A DNA stretch of 64,000 bases from Saxidomus purpurata (Eukaryota; Mollusca; Bivalvia; Venerida; Veneridae), in the NCBI GenBank assembly GCA_022818135.1, contig JAFMSR010000029.1, positions 248,001 to 312,000 of the forward strand, in the 5' to 3' direction. The stretch's first letter is position 1. Each line of letters opens with the position of its first letter. Positions 34,168-44,700 of the stretch are shown piece after piece. Under the pieces are notes generated by a model, which was not told where the DNA came from, did not search any database, and saw nothing but the letters and a program-made list of their open reading frames with translations. Both the position numbers and the translations under genes were made by a program.

Positions 34168-34715
34168 TAGGGTAATATACAGGAGTGTACGGCCCCGTAT
34201 TTTACGAACGGGACATATTTGCATAATTTACGGACCTCGTACACGTATCCGTATCTGGAACATCTAGTATACGGGAATCCCGTATATTGACCTTTGACCT
34301 ACAGACCTGAAACATAGACCATGCACATCTAAGCATTGTACTTATTACTTGTGTGAAGTATCATTAAATTCTGACCAGGCATTTTGGAGATTTAGCGTCC
34401 ACAAGATTTAACCATCTCGAGCCCCTGTGACCTTGACCTTTGACCTAGAGACCCGAAACATAGACCATTCACAATTAAGCATTGTACTTATCACTTGTGT
34501 GAAGTATCATCAAATTCTGACCAGGTGTTTTGGAGATTTAGTGTCCACAAGATTTTACTATCCCGAGCACCTGTGACCTTGACCTTTGACCCAGAGACCC
34601 GAAACATGGACCATGCACAACTTGACACTGCACTTGTGTGAAGTATCATTAAATTCTGACCAGGGGTATTGGAGATCTAGTGACGACAGACAGACAGACG
34701 GACGGACGGACGGCA
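34168..34715. repeat. Tandem array of about 147-bp units with nuclear-receptor-like half sites
   Basis: Three units start with GAxxxGAAACATxGACCATxCACA near 34303, 34450 and 34596. Each contains GTGTGAAGTATCATxAAATTC and ends with TGTGACCTTGACCTTTGACC. The leader 34168-34300 is a GTACGG/CGTATA-rich block. The array ends in GACAGACAGACGGACGGACGG (34688-34714). Confidence 0.8.
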
Positions 34716-34883
34716 TTCTAACTGAATGGTACTAAAGTGGCTATTTAGGTGTCTAATTTTAGCCACGTAACAGACATTTTTAGCCACATAACAGCCAATC
34801 ATCCTAGGAAAATGAATGTAATTTACAGTTATGCATTGTTTGCTATGGACAGTTTAGCCACATAAGTACCTTTTCGTAAGAGC

Positions 34884-34942
34884 GGACGGACGGACGGACG
34901 GACAGACAGGCTGAATCCAGTATGCCCCCCCCCCCCCGAGGG
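34884..34942. repeat. GACG microsatellite and poly-C tract
   Basis: (GGAC)n at 34884-34910 followed by a run of about 13 C at 34926-34938 and GAGGGGG. Confidence 0.8.
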
Positions 34943-35063
34943 GGTATAATTAAAAGCAGTGATATGTCTCATTAACCTGCAAAACTTTTGCGCAAAATAG
35001 CTGTTATTGAATGGCAAACATAGTCTTGAAGTAATTAAACTAGATGGGTGTTCAGTAGAACAC

Positions 35064-35652
35064 TTGTGTCGCCCTTTTACGCTTTGTCAGAATAACCAAT
35101 AATTTTGTGACAAAATCTAAGTACAAAAAGGGGCAAAACTCTGACAAATGTGACCTTGACCAACAAAATTTGGCGGCATCATGACGCTTATGTCATAAGC
35201 AATACAATTTGAAAGTTTGATGAAGAAATCTTAAGAAATGGCAAAGTTATAGCCAAGTTGAACATTAAGTTTTAGTGACAAAATCTAAGTACAAAAAGGG
35301 GCATAACTCTGACAATATGACCTTGACCTACAACATTTGGCGGCATCACAACCCTTTTGACATAAGCAATACAATTTGAAAGTTTGATAAAGAAATCTTA
35401 AGAAACGGCAAAGTTATAGCAACAATCTACGTATAAAAAGGGGCTTAACTTTGTCAAATATGACCTTGACCTACAAAATTTGGCGGCATCGTGACCCGTT
35501 TGTTCTAAGCAATACAATTGTAAAGTTTGATGAAGAAATCTTAAGAAATGGCAAAGTTATAGCCAATGTCAAGTTTGTGTGACGGACGGACCGACGGACG
35601 GACGGACAAAGCGATCCCTATGTATCGCCTTTTCTCTGAAAGGGCGACACAA
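35064..35652. mobile_element. 589-bp element with short TIRs and internal tandem units
   Basis: The ends TTGTGTCGCCCTTTT (35064) and AAAGGGCGACACAA (to 35652) are inverted. Inside are three diverged units with AAATCTAAGTACAAAAAGGGGC near 35108, 35278 and 35420, each with ATGACCTTGACC, TTTGGCGGCATC and AAGAAATGGCAAAGTTATAG. A GACG microsatellite (35580-35607) precedes the right end. Non-coding, MITE-like. I could not identify a target duplication. Confidence 0.7.
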
Positions 35653-36279
35653 ATATGAGCTGTAATAATGCCTCTTACATTCAGGCAAAGCTCTTAAAAA
35701 CAGCGGTTATATATCTGCAAACACGATCATTTTCCAGTTACTTCTCCGCAAAGACACCGATATTAAAGAGGCATACTCTAAATATGGGATCAGTTTAAAT
35801 AACCTGAAAACAATTTTTGTTTAAATTAAAAGGGTTGCTACCAAACGTGGAAGTTTCAGCTAAAACATTCAGCCTACTTCGGCAAAATTAGCATTATCAT
35901 ACTTGTTGTAGCTCCGTAAAACATTCATAAACAATTGTTTCATAATGTTTGGGTGGATATGAATTTATTATATAACGTCGCTAAATAGACACATGTTACG
36001 TTAACGAAAAATAGCTCCGTGTCTGCTCTTCTATAAAACTATTTTTTATTACCGGTATTTGACATACATTAAGCTCGTTTTTAACGTTTCGAGAAAATGA
36101 TCTGCTCCTTTTAGGGAATGGGAATGCCCCTTTAAAAAGGGCAATGATTTTGTATACTTAATTTGTACAAGGTTCCAAAAGTCAACGGTAAAATGCCGGA
36201 TATAAACCATCAAACATGCTAACTTTTGAGTCGCTATTCACGGATTTTCGACACGACTTCGTAGACTACGCACCTGTGC
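35653..36279. other. No gene recognised
   Basis: AT-rich; nothing identified. Confidence 0.4.
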
Positions 36280-36332
36280 GGTAGTAATAAAGTATCTCGG
36301 ATTTGATGAGAGCGCCTTCATACTTTATTACC
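36280..36332. repeat. Short palindrome around CTCGG core
   Basis: GGTAGTAATAAAGTAT at 36280-36295 pairs with ATACTTTATTACC at 36320-36332, with an inner CTCGGATTTGATGAGAG that is also partly symmetric. Confidence 0.7.
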
Positions 36333-36976
36333 GGTCAAACTTCGTATTGTATATTGCTGTTATTGTTAACAAGCGTTTACCGAAAAGTGTGTGCGTCTGT
36401 GTAATCGACATTTTTTCAAAAATAGTATGCATACAAACTCGCGGATTTAAGACTTATCATACAATAATGCTCCCGCAAAATATGAGACCTCTTTGGATTT
36501 TGCAAAACAGATGGAAAGATTTCATTAATAAATCCTGTTTTGCTGAGCTCAAATACAATTTTAGGATTCTGGTGGAAAACATTTTCAAAAATAAATATGA
36601 AATTTACCATGCATCAATACCGCAGTGTTTGCTGGTATACTCTGCGGCCCGTTATATCTTATACGGATTTTGAAAATATTACGTGTCTTACACATTTATC
36701 TATTACATTATCAATGTGATAGCTTAACAATTTCGTGAAAGTTTTTTTCGTGAGTGTGGTAACAATTTTGGCTACCTTCCTTGAAGTATCCATATTGTGA
36801 TGCATAGAGCATGGCGCTTAATTAAAGTAATAAACAAAAACACAGTCCATGAGTTAATTAAATCATTATTTGCCAACCGGTTTCGCTTTTTCTGCTCATC
36901 AGGGCAAATATGGCGTCAAAATGAAAATAAATAACACTATATGGTATAGAGTGTCATTTATTTTCATTTTATTTAA
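36333..36976. other. No gene recognised
   Basis: An open stretch on the plus strand (to 36673) shows no recognisable domain and poor coding character. Confidence 0.35.
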
Positions 36977-37147
36977 GAAATAATCTATGGCTTGGAGTGC
37001 TTTATCGAAATTGAAGCATTCCCCGGAGGTGATGTGCCTGGCGGAATAATTCACGAGGGCGAAGCCCGAGTGAATTATTACGCAGGCACATTACCGACGG
37101 GAAATGCTTCAATTTCGATAAAGCACTCCAAGACATAGATTATTTCG
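36977..37147. repeat. Near-perfect 170-bp palindrome
   Basis: Arms of about 80 bp: ATAATCTATGGCTTGGAGTG... on the left matches ...CACTCCAAGACATAGATTAT on the right over their whole length with few mismatches. The exact centre is CACGAGGGC-GAA-GCCCGAGTG (37053-37073). It forms one end of the dispersed element 36977-37811. Confidence 0.9.
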
Positions 37148-37811
37148 ATTCTTAGAAGCCGATTTTTTAAAACTACTACGGACCTTTTTTCAGTTCGGCG
37201 GTAATGTGTAAAACAGCATAAATAGTAGCTGTTGGAATTCACTCCCCTATTCGGGCAACCATTCAAGATATCAAATATAACCATATTATACAAACTTATT
37301 TTAGTTTAATCATCTAATACATAAAATATAAAAAGAAATACCTGACTGACATTATGCTGAAGACGTCAGATTCAGAACCTTACAAATCAGCCAATCGATT
37401 TAAATGCGTACCGTTAATTTGAACTGTACAACGTTTTAACGTGGAGTAATGACGTCAGTGTGATGACGTAAACGTTTTCATTCATAGTTTTGTCTCCCGG
37501 AATCAAAACATTGTATGACTGTTAATCCTGAATTTCTTGTCCTTTTTTAAGGAAACGAGGTGAGGGTACTCCAAAGGCTTATTTGACGCAATCAAAAATA
37601 ATATTTAGGTTCTTAAACAAATCTTTTTCATGCGACTGATGTATTTATACTGATATTATTTCCATTTCTATATTTTATTTTTGCGCGGGAGTAAATTAGA
37701 AAAGTCGGAAGGAGCTACTTCCATGTCCGAAACTCCGCCTACTTTTCTGAGTGCTTTAATCATATTAATGCACTCGAATTGACTATAGAAATATACCGTA
37801 GGCATATTAGA
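36977..37811 (+). mobile_element. Dispersed element with terminal palindrome, copy 1
   Basis: About 0.83 kb that recurs in the same orientation at 62481-63289. Shared landmarks: GGCTTGGAGTGCTTTAT, GAAGACGTCAGATTCAGAAC, CTGTACAACGTTTTAACGTG, TTTCCATTTCTATATTTTAT and CACTCGAATTGACTATAGAA. Non-coding. This copy keeps the whole palindrome. Confidence 0.8.
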
Positions 37812-37914
37812 ATTATAATTTACTTATTCCGGTATATCGTTTAACAGTTTTCATATATATATATATAAACTTAAATTTTACTCAGCTGATATGAATCATT
37901 GATTGTGTATATAA

Positions 37915-38090
37915 ATTTCAATGTCAATGTTTGGATTTACTTTGCAATTGAAGATTTCACCATTAATAGCGATTGCCTTGATCCTATAGTATTGCATTCA
38001 TAATTATCATATCACACAAGTAAGAAGAAATAAGTGAGAAAACAGGATGGGGATGTAAACATGCGCGGAAATATGTATCTCATAGGTGAG
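37915..38090 (+). repeat. Dispersed repeat shared with 43.5-43.8 kb
   Basis: AATGTTTGGATTTACTTTGC and GCGGAAATATGTATCTCATA recur as AATGTTTAGATTTACTTTGG (about 43482) and GCGGAAATATGTATCTCATA (43803) in the same orientation. It lies directly before sulfotransferase exon 3. Confidence 0.7.
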
Positions 38091-38205
38091 AAAAGTCTGT
38101 ATATTTAGATTTTAATTGTGTCAAACGTTATGTACGTGTTTCACCTAATTTTAGATACTAAATTGAAAATGGGCATTTCAAAATGTTTGCTATTATTCTT
38201 TGCAG

Positions 38206-39311
38206 ATAAGTCGGCGGAATTTAACAGACAATGCATTCTGTAGAAACTTGAACAGAATTCGAATGATAAAGACGGTTTGTGGGAAAACTGGATTTTCAAA
38301 TGCTGACAATGCAACAGATATCCGTGCTCATTTAGTAAACAATAGCACAGTTCTCTATTGCCGAGTTAACAAGTGTGCGTCTACAATGACACTTGAGCTA
38401 CTACAACAACTCTTTAACTGCAACACGGAATGTTTGATTGAAAATACAAAAGTGATCAAACAAGACTCACTGAATGCTAAACATGTTATGCAAAAGGCAT
38501 TTTCCTTTATTGTTGTTCGAGAACCATACTCGCGTATATTATCTACTTACAGTAACATATTTTACTTTCCAAAAGAAGATTGGCTGTATAGAAGTACAAA
38601 AATAATAAGACAGGTGCGTAGCAATCCTTCATTGCAAAGTCTGAAATATGGGCATGATTTAACATTTGCTGAATTAATTAAGTACATCATTGAAAGTCAT
38701 GAGCAGGGACTACGTATAGACGAACATGTCCGGCCAATGAGTCATAAATCGTGCAATCCATGTTCATTTAGTTTTGACTATGTAGTAAAACTAGAAACAA
38801 TCGAGTCGGATTTTGAATATTTACTGAGTGAATGGAAACGTAGAAATTTTATCGGTAATTATGACGCCGATATACTAACAAAACTCAGGGAATGGACAAT
38901 ATATGGACCGATAAAACATTTATTTAGAACAATCCCGTTAATTCGAAGCTCAAATATTTCATTATATAAAATATTCCTGAGAGCATGGTCCTACTATCAA
39001 ATAACTGGTCAAGTTTCAATCCATTTCATGAACGTGAAATTAACAGCATAACATCGACAAGTTTTCGCAGATCTTTGGAAAAGGCAATTAAAAAATCTGC
39101 AAATGCGAGTTATGATTTAAAGTTTCAACGCCTCGAAGCTTTAAAGGAGGCATATGCTACCGTATCAAATGAATATATGAATCGACTGCAGAGCGTAGTA
39201 AGATCAGATTGTTTGATGTTTGGATATAACCAGAAACCGACAATTTTGGTTAATATTTCAACATACTCTTCTGACGGTGACAGTTTGTACTTTAAAGGTA
39301 TAGATATATAA
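38206..39311 (+). CDS. Carbohydrate sulfotransferase catalytic exon (frame break near 39000)
   Basis: Transfers sulfate from PAPS to a glycan, in the Golgi lumen; family 2 (CHST8-14/HNK-1ST type). A good acceptor (TTATTCTTTGCAG) precedes 38206, and the frame is open to TAA at 39049-39051. Seen: LYCRVNKCASTMTLELL (about residue 101 of the joined protein), in the place of the 5'-phosphosulfate loop; IVVREPYSRILSTYSN (about 153), the 3'-phosphate loop with Arg and Ser; and HVRPMSHKSCNPCSFSFDYV followed by KLETIESDFEYL, the family's C-terminal signature. The expected C-terminal tail (SLEKAIKKSANASYDLKFQR ... LMFGYNQKP) lies in another frame at 38985-39311, so a one-base loss or assembly error lies between about 38950 and 39045. 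Exons 17409-17469 and 28248-28339 supply anchor and stem. Confidence 0.8.
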
Positions 39312-39964
39312 ACAGTCACGTATGCAGAATAGTGTTATACTTCGTTTATAAATCAACTTTGTCATGTCAGCCTTATTTATATTTCCCTTCAACAAGTGGT
39401 CTCTCTGAGATTATCTATGTTTACAGTTGAAAATAACAACAAATACGGTTTATGGTGGAGAATGTCTGAACCAATTTAGGCCAGACATTCTTTTGAAATT
39501 AGGATATAGAAAAATACAAGTTAATACTGATAATCACAAGGAAAGACACAAAGTTGGATGATATATACCACAACCAAAACGTCTACAGTACAATACAAGA
39601 GGTGACTAGAGAAGATACATTATGTAAATGTAAAATTGATACATTGAACGTTGTGACACCACTCATGTGTGACACACAATAAAGTGTCATCAAGTGTTTG
39701 AATTTTCAATAAGTATGAACATGGTGAAACTGTAATACCATCATTTCCAACACATAAATGCAAACCGTGTGGTAAATATGACATCCAATCCAATATATAA
39801 AAATAAAATGAAACGTACTCTTCTAATGTGCATGTACTACTATGTTCACAGTATATACACAACATGCACACCACAAAAGTTTCCATTCGTAAGATAGCTA
39901 GATTAATTCAGTTATAATATTATTATTTGAGAAACATCTGTGAAACATATCAAACCTATTGTAT
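39312..39964. other. Probable 3' UTR of sulfotransferase and flank
   Basis: No coding sequence recognised. AATAAA at 39677-39682 is a candidate poly(A) signal about 370 bases after the last stop. Confidence 0.4.
39677..39682 (+). terminator. Candidate poly(A) signal AATAAA
   Basis: Canonical hexamer downstream of the sulfotransferase exon; proposed by position only. Confidence 0.3.
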
Positions 39965-40165
39965 TAGTTTATACTACATTTATTTTAGCTTGATTGTGAA
40001 GAAAGCTTGTAGCTTATCGAATCACTCTTCTGTCCTCTTCCTGGAATAACCAGTACTGGTGTCATATGAGGAGGTACGATCGTGATCCCAGTGGGGCTCA
40101 AACCCGCAACCTCCGGGATGAGCGGCAGACAGACACCTTAACCTTTACACCACCGCCCCCTTTTA
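39965..40165 (-). mobile_element. tRNA-derived SINE
   Basis: On the minus strand: GGTGGTGTAAAGGTTAAGGTG (A-box region, 40155-40135) then GGTTGCGGGTTTGAGCCCC (B box, 40111-40093), followed by a body and the 3' segment CGATAAGCTACAAGCTTTCT then TCACAATCAAGCTAAAATAAA near 39980-40020. The layout is a classic pol III-driven SINE. Confidence 0.8.
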
Positions 40166-41215
40166 AAGGGGCATCCCGGGTAGGTCCGGTAGGTCAAACA
40201 CACAATACTTATAGGTTGAGTTTATCAGTAGCAGACGATAAAATTCGTTACTGCAAAACATCTCGTTATACTCGCCCATTCATACATACTAGGTTTCAAG
40301 CCTAGACATATGTTTTACATTTCAGTAAGAGGAATAGAATAAATGTAAAACAAACTGGTCATTTTTATACGATCAGTAGATGTTGTCACTAACAAGTGTT
40401 AATGGTAGGCAATACTGCAGTGTACATAAATTTCCAACAGTTTCACTACTTGCATTTTGTTTCTTCCTTTCAGAAGACAGGAAACTTAAAACTAAAACTA
40501 TTTTAGCTGCTATTAAAATGTATGTTTATATCTGTATAAATCAGAAAGTGTATTGTGTCGCATTACGGATAATTTAGAGAAAGATGAGTATGAAGCCTTT
40601 AAATTAACATTAATATACAATTTAAATCTGATATTACTGTTTAAAGTGACAATCACTATTTTAGATAGAACACAAATCACTGAATAAAGAACATTGTCAT
40701 AATCATGGGCAAACTTTATGGAACATTTAAATAGTTCGATTCCTATTGAATATAGAGAAAGACTGTACAATTACTAAATCACTATCCCAGTCAGAAAGTA
40801 CAATTCCGTGCTTTCTGTCAGATATACTTTCACTTTTATCTGTCAATTAGAGAAATAACTCGGTAAACACATTTCTTACACTCGTGACAATTATTTGATA
40901 TGACAATTGCTTCTTCTTCTTCTTATAACTGCGCTCATTTCAAGATTATGTCTAGGCGCTCTTGAAAAGTTGTTAGGAGGTGTTTGTACATACTTACTTT
41001 ACATGTGAAAAAAACATTCAAATAGTGGATTAACAGCATTAAGTTACAACTGTGTATATTCATTCATTGGTTGCTGACTGCAGAGACAAGAACAGGCACA
41101 GTGACAATAGCTTTGAAAGAGTCAACTGTGGCTACTTTGTTGAGGGCAACGCGTTCCACTGTCTTGCTGTTCTAGGATAAAAAGAGTATTTATAAGAATC
41201 TTTGGAGTTCCAATA
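40166..41215. other. No gene recognised
   Basis: A short (TTC)n run at about 40913-40924. No coding or RNA feature found. Confidence 0.4.
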
Positions 41216-41793
41216 TGTCTGAAACTGTATATATGGAACGCCTTTACTGTCTTATTATGTTGTATTGTATTATACGCAGTGCATTTTCATGTATACGAGG
41301 TACAAATTTCATTTGACATGGTACATGCATATTGAGATTGGGTCACTTTTTTGTGATATGCAGTGTTTTTTTATATGTGGTGGTTATTTAATAATATGCA
41401 GTGCAAAAGTGTGTGTGTACAGTAGAATAACCATTATATGTTGTACAAACAACGTTATATGCAGTACAAACAACATTATATGTAGTCAGTTTTTCGATAC
41501 ATGAGGTGGCTTTTTTTATTATTTGCAGTAGTTGTACCTTTATACGTTGTATGTTGATTAATATATGTGGTAGATGTTTAAATGTATGATGTGATTTCGT
41601 TTCATTGTATAAGTGGTGAAATATTACTTATACTAAGATAATAAACAAATATGTGCTGTGCATTTGTCAATATACATGGTGTCAACAACTTTGTATGTAG
41701 TAAATTTCTTTTAATTATGTTTGGTCCAAAGCGCTTTATAAAATGTACATACGGCATTATATGCGGTGCTTTTCCCATTATGATGATGATACT
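41216..41793 (+). repeat. Degenerate 21-nt-period array, copy 1 (inverted partner at 44.0 kb)
   Basis: Begins TATATATGGAACGCCTTTAC and ends ATTATGATGATGATACTT. The body is about 25 diverged units of a 21-22-nt sequence near ATTATATGCAGTACAAACAAC. Because 21 is a multiple of three, some frames stay open as heptad-like peptides, without evidence for a gene. The same block is present inverted at 44011-44594. Confidence 0.8.
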
Positions 41794-41999
41794 TAAAGAC
41801 AGTCTCTAAAAATACTCTCGGAAATTAGCGAGTGAGCTAAGAAAAAATTGCCATAACACTGTACTTTCAACATCGAATAGTGCTTGCATGTACCTTAAAG
41901 ATTGTTTGTCTGCATGGTCACATAACACATGGATATTTCTAAAGTACTGCACAACACACTAATTACCAATTGCTTATTGCAAATTACTAGATTTAAACA
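41794..41999. other. Unassigned
   Basis: Nothing recognised. Confidence 0.4.
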
Positions 42000-42330
42000 A
42001 GAGCACGACCATCCCAAAAAGCAATCCCAACGCGAGCTCTTCGAACGTTCTTACTATACATCAAGTTGTTACTGAGATATGGACATAAACGTATTTGCAC
42101 GCAAAACTTTAACAAGAATGTCTATGTCGAAAAATAAAGGGCCATAAGATAGAGTTATCTAACTTGATTATTTACGTAGGTGTGATGGCTGGGAAAGCCT
42201 TGTATCAAGTTTAAATACAATACATCAAGTAATTATTGAGATATGGACTTTTGCATGCAAAACTTTAACCAGAATTTCTTAGTCGAATAAAAGGGCCATA
42301 CTTTGCATTATCTGCAAGATAACGAGAATC
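42000..42330. repeat. Two to three diverged units of about 160-bp repeat
   Basis: ATCAAGTxxTTATTGAGATATGGACxT ... TTTGCAxGCAAAACTTTAACxAGAAT ... AGGGCCATA recurs (about 42060 and 42222). A further fragment lies at 43843-43920 (TAGGTGTGATGGTTTGGAAGCC). Non-coding. Confidence 0.7.
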
Positions 42331-42342
42331 TAGCATGTTCAT

Positions 42343-42421
42343 GACTTGTGGATAATGAAATCCCATCAGAGGGCTGAGATACGTCCCAAAAACGAGGATG
42401 GGATTTCCTTATCTACAACTC
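42343..42421. repeat. Palindrome, 25-bp arms
   Basis: GACTTGTGGATAATGAAATCCCATC (42343-42367) pairs with GATGGGATTTCCTTATCTACAACTC (42397-42421) with few mismatches around a 29-base loop. Confidence 0.75.
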
Positions 42422-43218
42422 AATGGATATGGTAGATTTATTTTCTCACCGTTTTAATCGCATTTTCATCGCAGGGACAAGAGTGATTCTTTCTCGTTAC
42501 ATTATTCTATTTTATTCCGTGTATTGCATAGTAATACTTACTTGAGCCAAAGCACTCTCTCCCCGTTACACAAAACAATTCAAACATATTTCCCTGTTAA
42601 AATCTGCATTGAATAAAAAAGAAACAAACACTTCGAATGAATATTCTAACACGACCTGCACCAGCGAATAACCTACATACATGTAGAACAAAATCTGTTT
42701 GGGTTATTCTGCAATAAACCGACATTTGAACGACGTTGCGCGCGCATCGTTTTTTGGCTGTTCAATTTACCCGACGTATAGAGAATCTTACATGGCATAC
42801 TGTGGATGACTTGGGGCAAAACGGGGGAATCCGATGGATATCATACGTCCAGTTAACTTGATTAATGATACGACACCATTTACACTGACTTTATTTACTG
42901 TTTTGTTGTCATTGTTTTTGTTTACACAGTGACGTCATTAGTCAAGAGAAACTGTGACGTCATTTATCTATACACGTAACTAATATGTTTCGTAACTTGA
43001 ATCGTTATTGCGTACCCTGAAAATTCGAACCACTTCTATAAATTGTATACATCTTTCATGAATGAAAGTCACATTAAAATAGCATCTTTACAGTGTTCGC
43101 GGGAGGCAACTTCAACGGCAAAATCTAGGTGCGTAGCACGCAAGTGTAAATATGTTCAATGAAAAAAGTTCTCTCTTTTTCTTCAAATTTTGTTTCAAAT
43201 AAGTCGTGTTAGAATCGA
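42422..43218. other. No gene; contains inverted match to the next palindrome
   Basis: GGGTTATTCTGCAATAAACC at about 42699-42718 is an inverted match of GGTTTATGGTAGAATAACCC at 43239-43258, so 42.7-43.4 kb may be one element with repeated inverted ends. CAGTGACGTCATT at about 42930 is a single CRE-like site within it. Confidence 0.4.
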
Positions 43219-43382
43219 AATAATAAATATCCAAGTTTGGTTTATGGTAGAATAACCCTCGTTTGCCGTTCTTATGCGTAATTATATATCACGAAGGCCT
43301 GCGGCCTTCGTGATATATTCTTGCGCATAAAAACTCCAAACTCGGGTTATTCTACGATAAACCAAACATGGATACATATTAT
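43219..43382. repeat. 164-bp palindrome with GAAGGCC core
   Basis: GTTTGGTTTATGGTAGAATAACCC (left) matches GGGTTATTCTACGATAAACCAAAC (right). The centre, ATATATCACGAAGGCC-TGC-GGCCTTCGTGATATAT, is perfectly symmetric. Arms are about 75 bp. Confidence 0.9.
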
Positions 43383-43469
43383 TTCTTAATTATACAAGAA
43401 ACAACAGTGTAATCAAATAGTTGTTTCAAATCAATTCTTTAAAATTGTAAACTTCAATTTTACCTATTC

Positions 43470-43830
43470 AAATTTCAATGTGAATGTTTAGATTTACTTT
43501 GGAATTGAAGATACCACCATTAATAGTGATAGCCTTGACCGTATAGTAAAAACTCGGCATATCATATAACGCAATTGTAATGGAAAAAAATGAAATCAAC
43601 TCTTTCTCGAATTTTACTTCAAAACTGCTATAGATGGATAGAAAATGATCTAAGAAATGAATACCAACAACGCTATGTTTATTTCAATAATAATTGTTTT
43701 ACAGTCATTTTTTGATTTTTATGTGATGTTATGGCTGCTTATAACTTACGTAAAGTGAGAGTAAGCGGGTTAAAGGTAAGGTTATCTATCACCGGTAAAT
43801 GAGCGGAAATATGTATCTCATAGGAAAGAG
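43470..43830 (+). repeat. Dispersed repeat shared with 37.9-38.1 kb
   Basis: Same-orientation match to 37915-38090 with an extra internal segment (see that entry). Confidence 0.65.
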
Positions 43831-44010
43831 TCAAGTTATTTAAATAGGTGTGATGGTTTGGAAGCCTTGTTTAAAATTTGAATGTAATACATTCAGTAGT
43901 TATTAAGATACGGATTTCGGTAGCGCGTCTATGCTTGATGACGTGACCGCTATTTATATCTATCTGCTTACTCGGTATTTTCCAGCTAAGTAATACCGGA
44001 GAATGCCGGA

Positions 44011-44594
44011 AAGTATGATCATCGTAATGAAAAATGTACCGCATATATTGCTGTATGCACCGTGTATATAGTAGAATGGACCGAACATAATAAAACAGAA
44101 AATGTCGTTTCCGCCATGTATATTGCCAAATGCATTGCGTACAATGTTTTTTTATGAACAAATAAATAAAAATTCACCATGTATAGAATTATTCGCAAGC
44201 ACTTCATATATTTAAACATCTATCACACATATTGAACAACATACAACGTATAAAGGGAAAACTACTGCGTATAATCAAAATACCACCACATGTATCGAAA
44301 CATTGACTGCATATAATGTCATTTGTACTGCATATAATGTCATTTGTACTGCACATAATGTTGTATGTATTTCATATGACGTTGTTTGCACACCATATAA
44401 TGGTTATTCTACTGTATCTACACAATTTTGTACTGCATATGATTAAATAACCACCACATATAACGGAAAAGGCACTGCATATCATGAAAAATGTACCATG
44501 TCAAATTAAATATGTACCACATGTACATGTTAATGTACTGCGTATAATACAATACAACATGATAAGACAGTAAAGGCGTTCCATATGTATATAT
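44011..44594 (-). repeat. Degenerate 21-nt-period array, copy 2
   Basis: Reverse complement matches 41216-41793 from TATGGAACGCCTTTACTGTC at one end to CGATGATCATACTT at the other. Clear units on the minus strand include CATTATATGCAGTACAAATGA twice in a row. With copy 1 it makes a 3.4-kb inverted repeat with a 2.2-kb spacer. Confidence 0.8.
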
Positions 44595-44700
44595 TACTAT
44601 GCCTTGTTCTGGATATCAATTGGTATTATTAATTTGTGCTCATTGTTCTGGATATCAATTGATATTATAAGTTGTGCTCGGGATATAATGCGACAGTATG
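44595..44700. repeat. Two-copy 37-bp tandem
   Basis: TTGTTCTGGATATCAATTG(G/A)TATTAT and TTGTGCTC repeat twice between about 44602 and 44680. Confidence 0.6.

Larger units (their letters stand above)
28340..38205 (+). other. Probable intron 2 of sulfotransferase
   Basis: A 9.9-kb interval holding a telomere-like tract, LINE 3, several tandem arrays, a TIR element and two palindromes. Donor GTATAT and acceptor TTATTCTTTGCAG are both good. Confidence 0.4.

Noticed and set aside
34000..36000. CRISPR-like array
   Set aside because: Regular units here are diverged tandem repeats of 140-170 bp without unique spacers, in an evidently eukaryotic context.
36347..36673. 108-codon plus-strand open frame as a host exon
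   Set aside because: No splice sites in frame at both ends, no domain, and a similar-length antisense frame; AT-rich chance ORF.
42920..42965. CRE-like TGACGTCA pair as a functional enhancer
   Set aside because: The sites lie inside a repetitive element away from any gene start in this window; no support beyond the motif.
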